Shown: positions 26,711 through 35,782, counted from the first letter of the stretch. The stretch: DNA of 64,000 nt from Micromonospora andamanensis (GCF_016863495.1 NZ_BOOZ01000025.1:1-64000); one strand, 5' to 3'. Numbers and translations: made by a program. Notes: generated by a model from the sequence alone, not told the origin.

Positions 26711-28294
26711 ATGACTGCCCCCTTGACCACGTTCCGCAACCCGGTGCTCTCGGGCTTCCATCCCGATCCGAGCATCTGCCGCGTCGGCGACGACTACTAC
26801 CTGGTCTGTTCGAGCTTCGAGTACTTTCCGGGCGTACCGATCTTCCACAGCCGGGACCTGGTGAACTGGCGGCAGATCGGCAACGTGCTCGACCGCCCCG
26901 GTCAGTTGCGGCTCCCGCCGGACACGCACGCCTCGCGCGGCATCTTCGCGCCGACGATCCGGCACCACGACGGCCGGTTCTGGATGATCACCACCGACGT
27001 CACCCTCGGCCGGCACCTGCTCGTCACCGCCGTCGACCCGGCCGGACCGTGGTCGGACCCGGTCTACTTCGACCTGCCGCACGTCGACCCGTCGCTGGCG
27101 TGGGACGACAACGGTGACTGTTGGCTGACCGTGTCGGGGGTGGAGTCCTATCGCGTCGATCCGCAGACCGGCACCGTCCTGGAAGGGCCGGTGCCGATGT
27201 GGTCCGGCACCGGCGGGCAGTACCCGGAGGCCCCGCACCTGTACCGGATCGGCGAATGGTGGTACCTGCTCGTCTCCGAGGGCGGGACCCACACCGGGCA
27301 CGCGGTCTCCATCGCCCGGTCCCGCAGTATCCGGGGGCCGTTCGAACCGGGGCCGGTGAACCCCTTCCTCACCCACCGCGGCATGAAGCGTACGGTGCAG
27401 GCCACCGGCCACGCCGACCTCGTCCAGGCCGGAGACGGCAGCTGGTGGATGGTCCTGCTCGGCATTCGCGCCAAGGGCCAGTGGCCGCCGTACCACGTGC
27501 TCGGTCGGGAGACCTTTCTGGTGCCGGTGCGGTGGGTGGACGGCTGGCCGGTGGTCGACCCGGTCGAGGAGGTCATGGCCGCCCCCGCCGGCAGCCCGCC
27601 CGCGCTCGCCCCCGCCCCCGACGCTGGCGGGTACCGCGAGGACTTCGACGGCGGCGAGCTGTCGCCGCGCTGGATCTCCCTGCGTCACCGGCCGAGGACA
27701 AGCTGGTCGCTCGCCGAACGGCCGGGATGGCTCACCCTGCACGCCGACGGTACGACCCTCGACCGCGCCGGGGCGACGCTCGTCGCCCATCGGCAACTGC
27801 ACCACGACTGCCGGGCCGGCGTCCGGGTCGATCCCGGTACCGGGCGGGCCGGGCTGACCCTGCGCCTGGACGAGGCGCACCACTACGACCTGGAGGTCAC
27901 CGACGGGACCGTACGGGTGATCGGCCGGGTCGGGCCGTTCCGCCAGGTGTTCGGCGAGCGGCAGGTGCCGGCCGGGCCGGTCACGCTCACCATCTCCACC
28001 AGGACGCACGACCTGCTGCCGCCGACGGCGACCGCCGCCGACCAGGCGGCGGCACCGGGAGCACCCTTCGGCGTACGCCCCTCCGCCTGCGACATGGTCA
28101 CCTTCGCGGTGGACACCGAGCAGGGCCCTGTGGTGCTTGCCGAACTCGACGGCCGTTATTTGTCCACCGAGGTCGCCGCCGGCTTCACCGGCCGGGTCTT
28201 CGGCCTCTACGTCACCGCCGGAAGTGCCGCCTTCGACTGGTTCGACTACCAGCCGGCGGCGACCGGCGCGCCGGGTGCGCCGACGACGCCGTGA
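26711..28294 (+). CDS. GH43 beta-xylosidase / arabinofuranosidase
   Basis: A 527-residue cytoplasmic enzyme without a signal peptide. The five-bladed propeller (1 to about 310) has NPVLSGFHPDPS with general base Asp19, HVDPSLAWDD with the pKa-modulating Asp, and YPEAPHLY with the catalytic Glu. The C-terminal beta-sandwich (about 315-515, FDGGELSPRWISLR, AGLTLRL) is usual in xylosidases of this type. It probably cleaves imported xylo- or arabino-oligosaccharides made by the neighbouring GH10 xylanase. The genes converge on a shared hairpin terminator. Confidence 0.9.
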   Translation: MTAPLTTFRNPVLSGFHPDPSICRVGDDYYLVCSSFEYFPGVPIFHSRDLVNWRQIGNVLDRPGQLRLPPDTHASRGIFAPTIRHHDGRFWMITTDVTLGRHLLVTAVDPAGPWSDPVYFDLPHVDPSLAWDDNGDCWLTVSGVESYRVDPQTGTVLEGPVPMWSGTGGQYPEAPHLYRIGEWWYLLVSEGGTHTGHAVSIARSRSIRGPFEPGPVNPFLTHRGMKRTVQATGHADLVQAGDGSWWMVLLGIRAKGQWPPYHVLGRETFLVPVRWVDGWPVVDPVEEVMAAPAGSPPALAPAPDAGGYREDFDGGELSPRWISLRHRPRTSWSLAERPGWLTLHADGTTLDRAGATLVAHRQLHHDCRAGVRVDPGTGRAGLTLRLDEAHHYDLEVTDGTVRVIGRVGPFRQVFGERQVPAGPVTLTISTRTHDLLPPTATAADQAAAPGAPFGVRPSACDMVTFAVDTEQGPVVLAELDGRYLSTEVAAGFTGRVFGLYVTAGSAAFDWFDYQPAATGAPGAPTTP

Positions 28295-28304
28295 CCGAAC
28301 GAGG

Positions 28305-28338
28305 ACCGGCCGTGCGGGGCGAACCCCGCACGGCCGGT
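28305..28338. terminator. bidirectional terminator between GH43 and GH10
   Basis: A perfect 15-bp stem (28305-28319 with 28324-28338) and a CGAA loop, between two convergent genes. Confidence 0.85.
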
Positions 28339-28352
28339 GTGGCTCGGCTCGG

Positions 28353-29726
28353 TCAGCCTGCGGTGCAGGACCTGATCTGCGGTCGGGCGCTGGAGTTGCC
28401 GTTCATCATCGTGGTGAAGCCGAACGTGTTGCCGCTGCCGTTGGAGCGGACGGTCATGATGTTTCCGCTGCCGTCCCAGCTGAAGCTGCCACTCCAGGTG
28501 GAGGAGACCTTCTGCGGCGCGGTGATGGCGACGACCACCGACCAGGTGCTGGCCCCACTGACCGTCACGGAGGTGTTGTAGCGGTCACCCCAGACCTGAC
28601 CGGGCGTCACCGTCGCGGTGCACCCACTGCTGGGCGGCGGAGTGGTCGGGTTGCCGGTGGGCGGCGGCGTCGTCGGGTTGCCGGTCGGCGGCGTGGTGCC
28701 GTTGTTCAGCGCGGTGAGCACGGCGTCGTACGCCGGCTTCTTCTGGCCGCTGCTGTTGAACAGCAGCGGGCTCTCGCTCGACCGCCACGAGTCCGAGTCG
28801 CGGATGCCCCAGACGGTGATGCCCTTGCAGCGCGCGACGGCGAGGCAGTCGTTGACCACGTTGCGGTACGCGTCGGACGGCGCGTTGCGGATGTCCAGCT
28901 CGGTGATGTGCACATCGACGCCGAGGGCGGCGAAGCTGGACAGCGTGGTGCGGTAGTTGCTCGGGTAGTTCGAGCCGCCGGTGAAGTGCGACTGGAGTCC
29001 GACGCAGTCGATCGGCACGCCACGGTTCTTGAAGTCCTGGACCATCCGGTAGACGGCCTGGGTCTTGGCGTCGTTCCAGTTGTCGATGTTGTAGTCGTTG
29101 TAGCACAGGTCGGCGTTCGGGTCGGCCTGGCGGGCGGCCCGGAAGGCTGCCTCGATCCAGTCGTTGCCGGTGCGCTGGAGGTTGGAGTCACGGCGAGCGC
29201 CGCTGCTACCGTCGGCGAACGCCTCGTTCACCACGTCCCACCACTCGATCTGCCCGCGGTAGTGGGTGGCGACCTGGGTGACGTGGTTGAGCATCGCGTT
29301 GCGCAGCGTGGTGCCGGACATGTTCTGCATCCAGCCGGGCTGCTGCGCGTGCCAGGCCAGAGTGTGGCCCCGGACCAGCATGCCCTGGCTGCGGGCGTGC
29401 TGGACCAGCCGGTCGCCGTTGCCGTAGTTGAACTGCCCCTGGTTCGGCTGGAGCGCGTCGATCTTCATCTCGTTCTCGGCGGTGACCTGGTTGAACTCGC
29501 GGTTCAGGATGGTCGTGTACGCCGAGTCGTTGAGCCTGCTCACCGCGACGGCGGTGCCGAAGTACCGGCCGCGCTCGGCCGCCGAGGCGCCGAGGGTGCT
29601 CGCGGCGCTGGCGCTGCCGGGCAGGACCACTGCGCCCGCGGTGGCGAGCAGTCCGACGGCGGCGGAGACCACGAGCGCGGTGCGCAGTCGCCTCGACCGT
29701 CCGGGTGCTCGGGAAGAGTTGGCCAT
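28353..29726 (-). CDS. GH10 endo-1,4-beta-xylanase with CBM2
   Basis: A secreted 457-residue xylanase. The signal peptide ends near SASAA (residue 42). The GH10 barrel covers about 43-342: WDVVNE with acid/base Glu168, HITELDI with nucleophile Glu276, plus FNQVTAENEMK and HTLAWHAQ. A Thr/Pro linker with repeated TGNPTTPPP leads to a C-terminal CBM2-type module (about 370-457). It cuts the xylan backbone while bound to cellulose. A minus-strand promoter is seen at 29848-29876. With GH43, CE15 and the feruloyl esterase, it makes a complete glucuronoxylan set. Confidence 0.95.
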   Translation of the reverse strand: MANSSRAPGRSRRLRTALVVSAAVGLLATAGAVVLPGSASAASTLGASAAERGRYFGTAVAVSRLNDSAYTTILNREFNQVTAENEMKIDALQPNQGQFNYGNGDRLVQHARSQGMLVRGHTLAWHAQQPGWMQNMSGTTLRNAMLNHVTQVATHYRGQIEWWDVVNEAFADGSSGARRDSNLQRTGNDWIEAAFRAARQADPNADLCYNDYNIDNWNDAKTQAVYRMVQDFKNRGVPIDCVGLQSHFTGGSNYPSNYRTTLSSFAALGVDVHITELDIRNAPSDAYRNVVNDCLAVARCKGITVWGIRDSDSWRSSESPLLFNSSGQKKPAYDAVLTALNNGTTPPTGNPTTPPPTGNPTTPPPSSGCTATVTPGQVWGDRYNTSVTVSGASTWSVVVAITAPQKVSSTWSGSFSWDGSGNIMTVRSNGSGNTFGFTTMMNGNSSARPQIRSCTAG

Positions 29727-29847
29727 CTGACGCTCTTCCGGGTCCGGTGGCCCACTCTGGGGCAGCGTGAATCCGGACGTGTGGGTGCGAAAAGGGTTGA
29801 CGACGCGATCCCGGCCAAAGGGACCGCAGCGGTCTTACTGGGCCGAA

Positions 29848-29876
29848 GTATTGCAGCGAGATTTCACGCACGTCAA
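29848..29876 (-). promoter_or_regulatory. promoter of the GH10 xylanase gene
   Basis: Minus strand TTGACG (29871-29876), a 17-bp spacer and CAATAC (29848-29853), about 120 bases before the ATG. Confidence 0.55.
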
Positions 29877-29913
29877 TGATTTCCGGAAGTCGGCTCGGAA
29901 GTTTCGAAGCGTG

Positions 29914-29947
29914 ACCGGCCGCGACGGCGCTCGCCGTCGCGGCCGGT
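29914..29947 (-). terminator. terminator after the CE15 gene
   Basis: A perfect 15-bp stem (29914-29928 with 29933-29947) and a GCTC loop, 24 bases beyond the CE15 stop codon. Confidence 0.8.
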
Positions 29948-29970
29948 GGCTCCGTCCGCAGAGCCCGGAG

Positions 29971-31635
29971 CTACCTGGCGGCGCAGGTGGGCGTCAGCCC
30001 GCCGGCCGTGCCGGTGCCCTGGAAACCGAACTCGATGGACTGTCCGGCGGCGATCGACCCGTTGTAACTGACGTTGCTGAAGGTGACCGCACTACTGGAC
30101 CCGCTGCGCTGGGCGTTCCAGGCGTTGGTGACGCTGACACCGGAGGGCAGCGTCACGGCCACCGTCCAGCCGTTCACCGCCGCGGAGCCCGCAGTGACCC
30201 GTACGGTGGCGACGAAGCCGCCCGTCCACTGGTTGAGCGACACCGACGCCGAGCACGCACCACCCGCCGGAGGCGTGGTCGGCGGCGTGGTGGTGGTCGG
30301 CGGGGTGCTGGGGGGCGTGGTCGGCGGGGTGGTCGGCGGCGTCGTGGGCGGTGGGGTGGTCGGACCGTCGGTCAGCGTCGGGGTCTGCCAGTCCCGCCAC
30401 TCGGCCAGGTTGCCCGCCTTACGGCCGGAGATCCGGAAGACGCCCGCCGCGCTGCCCGTCTTGAGCAGGAACTTCTGGATGCTCTGCTGCAGCGGGGTAC
30501 GCCACTCGGAGCGGGAGGCGCAGTGCGTGCCGTCCTGGACGTCAGACCAGTAGCTGATGTTGTCGCTCGCGCCGAGCGCCCGGTAGACCTCGGCGCCGGC
30601 CAGCGCCGCGACGCTGGAGGACCGGGCCGCCAACCAGTCGATGTGCGGATTGTCCATTATGAGCAGTCCACGCGGCGCCACCATGGCCACCGTCTGGTGG
30701 GTGTCGACGGGCAGGTTCGCCGGGTTGCCGGTGTACGAGCCGAAGGCGTCGCCCAACCACGGCTGTTCACCGTACGCACTGCTCAACGGCTGGGCGCCGG
30801 ACTCGCCGGGGATGCCGCGGAAGATCGGCGCACCGGCGCTGCCCGATTCGATGGGCATGGTCAGGGCGATGCGCTGGTCGAAGGCACCCGCCACGAAGGC
30901 ACCCTTGCCGTACCGGGAGCACCCCGTGACGCCTGTCGCGTCCGGCCGCAGGATGCTGCCGCCCGACTGCTCGATGACGTCGATGACGCGGCTCACGCCC
31001 CAGGCCCAGGCGACCAGCAGTCCACTGCTGCTCGACGAGCCGTAGATGCTGTAGAAGGCGCCCTGCTTGTTGTTGCGGGGAGTGCCCTCCCGGCCCACCG
31101 CGAGCGGGTCATAATTGATCACCGCGGCACCGGCCGACCGGATGGTGGCGGTGTCCGCGCCGAATCCGCCGAGCACCACCACTGCCGGATACGGTCCGCT
31201 GCCGCCGCTGGGCAGTTGCACACTCGCGGAGAAGCTGGCGGTACGGCCGTTGTGGGCCACGTTCACCGTGATGCTGGTGTTCGACACCGTACCGCTGACC
31301 GTCTGCGGCTTGGCCGGCTTGTCGCCGTAGACGTACCGCTGCGCGAGCTGCTTGGTCTCCGCCCGCTGACAACGCCAGTCGGCCCCGGTCGAGATGCGGC
31401 TCCCGTCGAGCCTACGGAAGGGGTCGGGCAGCCTGGGGTTGGCCGAGGGCGATCCCGGATTCGATGTCGGACAGTCGACGCCGTCGTCCTCCACCGAGGA
31501 GACCGCGAGCCCGGCGGCGGCCCGGGCCACGCCCAGCTCCGCCACCGCAAGTGTCGTTGCGGCGAGGGCGAGCGCCGTCACCGCCAGTACGACGACCACC
31601 GAGCGGGTCCGAGGGCAGCCAAGCTTCGCAGTCAC
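29971..31635 (-). CDS. CE15 4-O-methyl-glucuronoyl methylesterase with CBM2
   Basis: The secreted esterase cuts ester bonds between lignin alcohols and glucuronic acid on xylan. From GTG 31635 (GGAAGGGG upstream) it has 554 residues. A signal/anchor hydrophobic segment is at about 12-40. The CE15 domain runs about 50-430 with the nucleophile motif GCSRYGKGAF (Ser240), Glu263 in PIESGSAG and the His in DGTHCA. A long Thr/Pro linker leads to a C-terminal CBM2 (about 455-554, WTGGFVATVRVTAG). The gene lies beside the xylanase and is probably expressed alone. Confidence 0.93.
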   Translation of the reverse strand: MTAKLGCPRTRSVVVVLAVTALALAATTLAVAELGVARAAAGLAVSSVEDDGVDCPTSNPGSPSANPRLPDPFRRLDGSRISTGADWRCQRAETKQLAQRYVYGDKPAKPQTVSGTVSNTSITVNVAHNGRTASFSASVQLPSGGSGPYPAVVVLGGFGADTATIRSAGAAVINYDPLAVGREGTPRNNKQGAFYSIYGSSSSSGLLVAWAWGVSRVIDVIEQSGGSILRPDATGVTGCSRYGKGAFVAGAFDQRIALTMPIESGSAGAPIFRGIPGESGAQPLSSAYGEQPWLGDAFGSYTGNPANLPVDTHQTVAMVAPRGLLIMDNPHIDWLAARSSSVAALAGAEVYRALGASDNISYWSDVQDGTHCASRSEWRTPLQQSIQKFLLKTGSAAGVFRISGRKAGNLAEWRDWQTPTLTDGPTTPPPTTPPTTPPTTPPSTPPTTTTPPTTPPAGGACSASVSLNQWTGGFVATVRVTAGSAAVNGWTVAVTLPSGVSVTNAWNAQRSGSSSAVTFSNVSYNGSIAAGQSIEFGFQGTGTAGGLTPTCAAR

Positions 31636-31680
31636 GCCAGACCCCTTCCGGGCAGACACCGAGGACCATCGATCGAGATA

Positions 31681-31699
31681 CTTCGATTTATGGTCGAAG
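31681..31699. promoter_or_regulatory. candidate operator before the CE15 gene
   Basis: CTTCGA (31681-31686) and TCGAAG (31694-31699) form a 6-bp dyad with a 7-bp spacer, 46 to 64 bases upstream of the esterase start. The regulator is unknown. Confidence 0.4.
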
Positions 31700-31982
31700 G
31701 TAAGTTTCGGGCCGGGAAACGGAAGGTGTCAATACGGTTTCGGTGATTATCGGCGCCGCCGCCCCGTCGACCCGGCTGGCCACGGCCCGCGACCACCCCT
31801 CGGAGCGGCCGGTTGGGATTGTTTACCCTGGGTTCACCACGGGTCCACGCTTGGTCCACCCGCGCGAGATCGCGTCCTGACCAGCGAATCGGGCCGGGCC
31901 GGAGCGCCGGGCAATGCCTGGCGCGCGCCAAAAGTCCAGGTTGGCACTACATTGCCATTGACTTACTTCGATTCTTCGGCCT

Positions 31983-31999
31983 ACTATTCTCGGAATAGT
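31983..31999. promoter_or_regulatory. candidate operator before the CotH operon
   Basis: ACTATTC-tcg-GAATAGT is a 17-bp dyad with 7-bp perfect arms, about 110 bases before the DUF4956 start. No regulator gene lies nearby. Confidence 0.4.
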
Positions 32000-32109
32000 T
32001 ACCGCAAGTTTGCCGAGACTTTCGGTTGCGTTCGGTCCGCCTGGCCGCAGCTCGTGCCGACGAGATGAGACGGGGCCGGCGCGACAGCGACCCAGGAGGA
32101 AGACAGCAG

Positions 32110-32709
32110 ATGTCGCAGCTCATCCTGTTCGCGATCGACATCGGCGCGGTGGCGCTGCTCGTGTTCGGGCTCTACTTCCCAAGGCACCGGCGCCGCGACC
32201 TCGTCGTCGCCTACCTAGGCGTCAACGTCGGTGTCCTCGCGGTGGCCAGTGCGCTCAGCGCCAGCGACGTCGGCGCGGGGCTCGGGCTCGGCCTGGCGCT
32301 GTTCGGCGTACTGTCGATCATCCGCCTGCGGTCCACGGAGCTCGACCAGCACGAGGTCGCGTACTACTTCTCGGCGCTGGCCCTGGGCATCCTCGGCGCG
32401 TTGAGCACCACCTCGGTCTGGCTCAGCGCCGGTCTGATGGGCCTCATCCTCGTGGTGATGTTCGTGGGCGACCACTCCCGGCTGCTCCGCCACTACCGGC
32501 ACCAGATCATGGTGCTGGACACGGCCGTGACCGACCACGTGACCCTCGTGGCCCAGCTGGAACAACTGCTCGGCGCCCGGGTGCACGTCGCCACGGTGCA
32601 GCGGCTCGACCTGGTCAACGAGACCACTGTGGTCGACGTCAGATACTCGGTGAAGGGCCGCACCGCGAGGGCCGCCGCCACCCCGGCACCGGCGGGAGCC
32701 CACCGATGA
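32110..32709 (+). CDS. DUF4956 membrane protein
   Basis: A 199-residue integral membrane protein with about four hydrophobic segments in the first 125 residues (LILFAIDIGAVALLVFGLYF, LGVLAVASALSAS-like stretches) and a soluble C-terminal domain. The loop GVLSIIRLRSTELDQHEVAYYFSALALG is typical of DUF4956. The function is unknown, but the family is regularly linked to VTC-type polyphosphate polymerase and CotH genes. The ATG has AGGAGGAAG upstream and the stop overlaps the VTC gene as ATGA. It may form the membrane part of an export or polymer-handling complex. Confidence 0.88.
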   Translation: MSQLILFAIDIGAVALLVFGLYFPRHRRRDLVVAYLGVNVGVLAVASALSASDVGAGLGLGLALFGVLSIIRLRSTELDQHEVAYYFSALALGILGALSTTSVWLSAGLMGLILVVMFVGDHSRLLRHYRHQIMVLDTAVTDHVTLVAQLEQLLGARVHVATVQRLDLVNETTVVDVRYSVKGRTARAAATPAPAGAHR

Positions 32710-33536
32710 GCAACCAGCCGATCGCCGCGCCGCTGGCCGTCATGGACACCATCGGGCTGGCCGAACTCGTCGAGCGTGCCGCCCTGCAGACCAGGGTCGA
32801 CCGCAAGTACCTCGTCCCACTCGACCGGCTGCCACTCCTGCTCGACCAACTCATCCCGTACGCGCGGGTGCTGGAGATCGACGGCGCGCGCAGCTTCCGC
32901 TACGAGTCGGTGTACTTCGACACCGACCTGCTGGCCAGCTACCACTGCGCGGCCTACCGGCGGCGACGCCGCTTCAAGGTGCGGACCCGCACCTATCTCG
33001 ATTCGGCCCAGTGCTGGCTCGAAGTGAAGATCAGCGGGGCACGGGACAACATCACCAAACACCGGTTGCCCTACGATCCGCGCGATCGCACCACTGTCGG
33101 CCCGGGCCAGGACTTCGTCGACGAGGCGCTCCTGCGGGAGGCGATCTGCCCGCCCGCCGGCAGCGCCCTCGACCCGGTGCTGGTCACCACCTACCGACGG
33201 GCGACGCTGCTGCTGCCGGAGACCGCCAGCCGGGTCACCATCGACACCGGGCTCGCCTGGCAGGCCGGCGACACCTCGCTGCACCTGCCCGACCTCGCCG
33301 TGGTCGAGACCAAGACCAGCGCCGCCGCCTCACCGGCCGACCGGATGCTGTGGCAGCGCGGGCTGCGGCCCGCCCGCATCTCCAAGTACGCGACAGGTCT
33401 CGCGGCGCTACGCCCGGAGCTGCCGGATTCGCCCTGGCGTCGGACGCTGCGTCGGCACTTCCGCGCCACCCCGTCGGTGGGCACGGCACCGACCGCCACC
33501 ACCCACCGACCCGTTCAGGAGGCATCGTGCGTCTGA
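32706..33536 (+). CDS. VTC-domain polyphosphate polymerase-like protein
   Basis: A 276-residue cytoplasmic protein with the VTC/CYTH-type tunnel fold. Motifs are RVDRKYLVPL near residue 30 (R and K lining the tunnel), FRYESVYFDTDLL, RRRRFKVRTRTYL, CWLEVKI (Glu and Lys), VTTYRRATLL and VVETKTS (acidic metal ligand). In yeast Vtc4 these residues polymerise phosphate from ATP. The start overlaps DUF4956, and the stop runs 10 bases into the CotH gene, so all three are tightly coupled. The true substrate here is unproven. Confidence 0.86.
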   Translation: MSNQPIAAPLAVMDTIGLAELVERAALQTRVDRKYLVPLDRLPLLLDQLIPYARVLEIDGARSFRYESVYFDTDLLASYHCAAYRRRRRFKVRTRTYLDSAQCWLEVKISGARDNITKHRLPYDPRDRTTVGPGQDFVDEALLREAICPPAGSALDPVLVTTYRRATLLLPETASRVTIDTGLAWQAGDTSLHLPDLAVVETKTSAAASPADRMLWQRGLRPARISKYATGLAALRPELPDSPWRRTLRRHFRATPSVGTAPTATTHRPVQEASCV

Positions 33537-35665
33537 CCGACCGCAGCGCCGGGACACCGGCGGCACCGCTGCGCATCGCGGGGATCGCTGCCGTCGCCGT
33601 GCTGGTAGCCGGGGCTCTCGTGCCGTCGCCGGCACCGGCCGGCGCCGAGCCCCTCGCCGACACGTCCGCCAGCTCCACCACAGTGACCGACCGGGCCGCC
33701 GGTTCCCGCGCGGCGACGGACGCCGTCGCGGCCACGGAAGCCGCCGAAGACCTGGTCGGCGACATAGGCTTCTCGGTACCCAGCGGAACCTTCTCCGGCG
33801 AGGTGTCGGTGTCGCTGAGCACCACGATCAGTGACGCCCAGATCCGGTACACCACAGACGGTCGCCTGCCCGACGCGCAGTCGCCGCTCTACTCCGGCAC
33901 GGCGCTGCGGTTCACCCGGACGACGCAGTTGCGGGCCCAGGCGTTCGTCGGTCAGGCCGCCTCGGGGGCCCCCGGCACCGCGATGTACGTCGCCCGCAAC
34001 ACCAGCAACGCCCACGACCTGCCGGTCGTCCTGATCGACTCGTACGGTGCCGGACGCCCCGACCGGGAGTACTTCGACGCCACCACGATGATCTTCGAGC
34101 CGGGCGGCGGCAGCACTTCGTTGGCCGCCGCCCCCACGGTGGCCACCCGGGCCGGGTTCCGGCTGCGCGGGCAGTCGTCGGCGATGTTCGCCAAGACGCC
34201 GTTCCGGCTCGAATTCTGGGACAACCAGGACGACGACGCCGACTACCCGGTGCTCGGCATGCCGGCCGACTCCGACTGGGTGCTGCGCGGGCCGTTCAGC
34301 GACAAGGCCCTGATCCGGGAGGCGTTCGTCTACGACCTCGGGCGGCAGATGGGCCTGCCGGCACCCAGGTACGCCTTCGCGGAGTTCTACCTGAACACCG
34401 ACGCCGGCCCGGTCGGGGCCGACGACTACATGGGTGTCTACATGCTCGTCGAGACGATCAAGAACTCCAAGAACCGTCTCGACCTCAAGCAGCTGCGCGA
34501 GGACGACCGGACCCTGCCGAAGATCACCGGCGGCTACATCTTCAAGTTCGAGTGGATGGCCGCCGAGGAGCCGACCCTGCCCTGCACCGGGCCGACGGCG
34601 AGCTGCTGGAACTACCTCGAGGTCGCCGATCCGTCGCCGCTGCAACCCGAGCAGCGCGACTGGTTGCGCAACCACATCCAGGAATTCCACAACGTGCTCC
34701 GGGCACCGAACTTCGCCGACCCGGTAAGCGGTTACCGCGCGTACATCGACGTGGGGTCCTTCATCGACCAGCTCATCATCAACGAACTGAGCCGGGAGAT
34801 GGACTCCTACATCCGCAGCGCCTACTTCTACAAGGACCGCGACACCAAGATCTTCGCCGGGCCGCTCTGGGACTACGATCTCAGCTTCGGGGTGGGTGGC
34901 TTCTTCCAGAACGACCAGACCGCCGGCTGGCAGTACCAGCAGGTCCGCCAGCCGGTGGCAAACGACTGGTACACCCAGTTGATGCGCGATCCGGCCTTCG
35001 TCAACGAGGTCCGGCTGCGCTGGCAGACGCTGCGCCGGGGCCCGCTTTCCGACGCGTCGTTGCAGTCCCGCGTCAACGACCTCAGCGCGCCCCTGACGGC
35101 CGCCGCGCAGCGCAACTTCCAGCGCTGGCCCAACCTGAGCACCCGCATGGTCGGCCCGTTCATCACGCCCACCTCGCCGACCTGGCAGGGGCAGGTCCAG
35201 TTCATGCGGGACTGGATGCTACGCCGGGCGGCCTGGCTCGACTCGACCGCGGGCTGGGGTGGGTCGACCACTCCGCCCCCGACCACTCCCCCGCCGACCA
35301 CTCCCCCGCCGAGCACCCCGCCCCCGACCACGCCGCCGCCGACCACCCCGCCGCCGCCCGGCGGAGGCGGCTGCACAGCGACCTACACGGTGACCAACCA
35401 GTGGTCCGGCGGCTTCCAGGGCGAGGTGCGGGTCACCGCCGGCGGATCGGCGATCAGCGGCTGGACCGTGACCTGGACCAACCCGGCCGGACAGACGGTC
35501 ACCCAGGCATGGAACGCGGCGGTCACCAGCCAGGGATCGACTGTGACAGCCCGCAACGTCAGTTACAACGGCAACCTCGCCGCGGGCGCCAGCACCACGT
35601 TCGGTTTCCTCGGCGCCACCACCGGCACGCCCGGCACACCGACACCCACCTGCACGGCGAGCTGA
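33527..35665 (+). CDS. secreted CotH kinase-like protein with CBM2
   Basis: A 712-residue protein that appears exported: hydrophobic N-terminal signal (about 15-40), then a chitobiase/Fn3-like C-terminal-type domain (about 78-155, VPSGTFSGEVSVSLST, IRYTTDG), then the CotH kinase domain (about 160-570) with REMDSYIRSAYFYKD and the metal-binding motif GPLWDYDLSFG (Asp449, Asp451), a Thr/Pro linker, and a cellulose-binding CBM2 (about 612-712). CotH proteins are atypical secreted protein kinases. In cellulosomes CotH modules carry dockerins; here a CBM2 replaces that targeting. Start GTG 33527 has AGGAGG upstream. It is the third gene of the operon. Confidence 0.9.
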   Translation: MRLTDRSAGTPAAPLRIAGIAAVAVLVAGALVPSPAPAGAEPLADTSASSTTVTDRAAGSRAATDAVAATEAAEDLVGDIGFSVPSGTFSGEVSVSLSTTISDAQIRYTTDGRLPDAQSPLYSGTALRFTRTTQLRAQAFVGQAASGAPGTAMYVARNTSNAHDLPVVLIDSYGAGRPDREYFDATTMIFEPGGGSTSLAAAPTVATRAGFRLRGQSSAMFAKTPFRLEFWDNQDDDADYPVLGMPADSDWVLRGPFSDKALIREAFVYDLGRQMGLPAPRYAFAEFYLNTDAGPVGADDYMGVYMLVETIKNSKNRLDLKQLREDDRTLPKITGGYIFKFEWMAAEEPTLPCTGPTASCWNYLEVADPSPLQPEQRDWLRNHIQEFHNVLRAPNFADPVSGYRAYIDVGSFIDQLIINELSREMDSYIRSAYFYKDRDTKIFAGPLWDYDLSFGVGGFFQNDQTAGWQYQQVRQPVANDWYTQLMRDPAFVNEVRLRWQTLRRGPLSDASLQSRVNDLSAPLTAAAQRNFQRWPNLSTRMVGPFITPTSPTWQGQVQFMRDWMLRRAAWLDSTAGWGGSTTPPPTTPPPTTPPPSTPPPTTPPPTTPPPPGGGGCTATYTVTNQWSGGFQGEVRVTAGGSAISGWTVTWTNPAGQTVTQAWNAAVTSQGSTVTARNVSYNGNLAAGASTTFGFLGATTGTPGTPTPTCTAS

Positions 35666-35679
35666 CCGCAGCGACCCCG

Positions 35680-35713
35680 CCGGCACCGGTCCGTCCCGAC
35701 GGACCGGTGCCGG
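35680..35713 (+). terminator. terminator after the CotH operon
   Basis: A perfect 16-bp stem (35680-35695 with 35698-35713), 15 bases after the CotH stop. Confidence 0.8.
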
Positions 35714-35782
35714 ACGTCCGGTTGGCCAGACAACGGTCCCGGGGGTTCCGGGACAGCAGGCGACGGCGAGTTCCGCTACGCT

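Larger units (their letters stand above)
31636..32109. other. 474-nt divergent intergenic region with two dyads
   Basis: It separates CE15 from the DUF4956-VTC-CotH operon. No gene is supported. It holds CTTCGA-N7-TCGAAG at 31681-31699 near the CE15 start and a 17-bp dyad at 31983-31999 on the DUF4956 side. Part of it is AT-richer than the neighbouring genes, as expected for promoters. Confidence 0.5.

Noticed and set aside
28137..31746. Long plus-strand frames opposite the xylanase and CE15 genes
   Set aside because: Catalytic motifs, signal peptides and CBM2 modules are all on the minus strand; the plus frames have none.
35260..35365. Proline/threonine-coding repeats as a tandem DNA repeat element
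   Set aside because: They are the codon-level repeats of interdomain linkers (also at 28620-28690, 30250-30360 and 58190-58270) and are explained by protein structure.
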